Source: JBJXHN01 sp046233135
Lineage (GTDB): Bacteria; Pseudomonadota; Alphaproteobacteria; Rhodospirillales; Rhodospirillaceae
NCBI GenBank assembly: GCA_046233135.1
Contig: JBJXHN010000004.1
Span: forward strand, 1 to 64,000
DNA length: 64,000 nt
Reading direction: 5' to 3'
The notes under the pieces are model-generated. The model worked only from the letters and a program-made list of their open reading frames with translations, was not told where the DNA came from and searched no databases. A program made the position numbers and the translations under genes. Positions 63,693-64,000 of the stretch are shown here, piece after piece; position 1 is the stretch's first letter, and each line of letters starts with the position of its first letter.

Positions 63693-64000
63693 TCAGCCGA
63701 CGGCCGCCTGACGGACCGGGATCTCATCGGGATCGCGCAGGACATAGCCCCGGCCCCACACGGTCTCGATATAGTTCGCCCCGCCGGTGGCCTGGCTCAG
63801 CTTCTTGCGGAGCTTGCAGATGAAGACGTCGATGATCTTCAGCTCCGGCTCGTCCATCCCGCCGTACAGGTGGTTCAGGAACTGTTCCTTGGTCAGGGTC
63901 GCGCCCTTGCGCAGGGTCAGCAGTTCCAGGATGCCGTATTCCTTGCCGGTCAGATGCACCGGCTCGCCATTGGCGGTGACGGTCCGGGCGTCCAGATTGA
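63693..64000 (-). CDS. ctrA: Response regulator CtrA, C-terminal part (runs off the window)
   Basis: The last ~102 codons of an OmpR-type regulator. The winged-helix domain shows HLTGKEYGILELLTLRKGA, FLNHLYGGMDEPELKIIDV and YIETVWGRGYVLRDP, which closely matches CtrA of Caulobacter and relatives, including the GGMDEPELK signature. The receiver domain lies beyond the right edge; the frame stays open there (NLDARTVTANGEPV before the conserved block). CtrA is the cell-cycle and motility master regulator. In most Rhodospirillales it mainly controls flagella and chemotaxis, which suits the adjacent che operon and chpT. Confidence 0.95.
   Translation of the reverse strand, partial: NLDARTVTANGEPVHLTGKEYGILELLTLRKGATLTKEQFLNHLYGGMDEPELKIIDVFICKLRKKLSQATGGANYIETVWGRGYVLRDPDEIPVRQAAVG

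Overview
This 64-kb window is GC-rich DNA from an alphaproteobacterium, most likely of the Rhodospirillales type. The evidence is a CtrA response regulator (running off the right edge), a ChpT-type histidine phosphotransferase beside a che operon, a TPR-rich glycosylation cluster, a DUF3141-Pta-AckA operon, and a type II-C CRISPR-Cas9 locus. No rRNA, tRNA or insertion sequence was recognised.

Layout. Bases 1-9242 hold the 3' part of a giant repetitive RTX / type I-secreted protein with two von Willebrand A domains and a terminator. Bases 9400-16559 (+) hold an orphan ParA, an LpxD-like acyltransferase, an acyl carrier protein, a ketoacyl-ACP synthase, a TPR protein with a kinase-like domain that lacks catalytic residues, and a formyltransferase. 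Bases 16724-22899 (-) hold an FdtA-like ketoisomerase, a DegT aminotransferase and a 1528-aa protein with two TPR/O-GlcNAc-transferase units. Together these look like a set for making and attaching a modified amino sugar. Bases 23111-29165 are mostly housekeeping: FecR-domain protein, RsmD, RluB-type pseudouridine synthase, glutamine amidotransferase, TadA, an AhpD-like protein, an unknown secreted protein and a methyltransferase. Bases 29340-34486 hold DUF3141, MaoC-Pta and AckA, followed by a PepSY membrane protein and a secreted nuclease.

The most notable region is 36.6-43.2 kb, a complete type II-C CRISPR-Cas system. It has a 22-repeat array (36694-38116), cas2, cas1 and a compact 1188-aa cas9 on the - strand. 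A tracrRNA gene lies just upstream of and divergent from cas9 (about 43132-43226). The tracrRNA has a consensus-like promoter, a 22-nt antirepeat perfectly complementary to the repeat, a UUCG hairpin and an intrinsic terminator. Antirepeat polarity and a terminator right after the last repeat show that the array is read on the + strand, convergent with the cas operon. Every repeat ends in an extended -10-like TGTTACACT, as in repeat-promoter type II-C arrays.

Bases 43353-56432 are mainly housekeeping on the - strand: threonine dehydratase-like enzyme, purD, prs, a lipoprotein, pgeF, a MidA-type methyltransferase, lgt, an ABC-2 permease, nadK, moaA, a membrane protein, a cytochrome c and a DUF3553 protein. 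recX is on the + strand. Bases 56712-63177 (+) hold chpT, then cheA (a CheA-CheW-REC fusion), cheY, cheB and cheR. On the - strand, ctrA (partial) and an AIG2-like protein close the window, so signalling genes for motility and for cell-cycle/CtrA control sit side by side.
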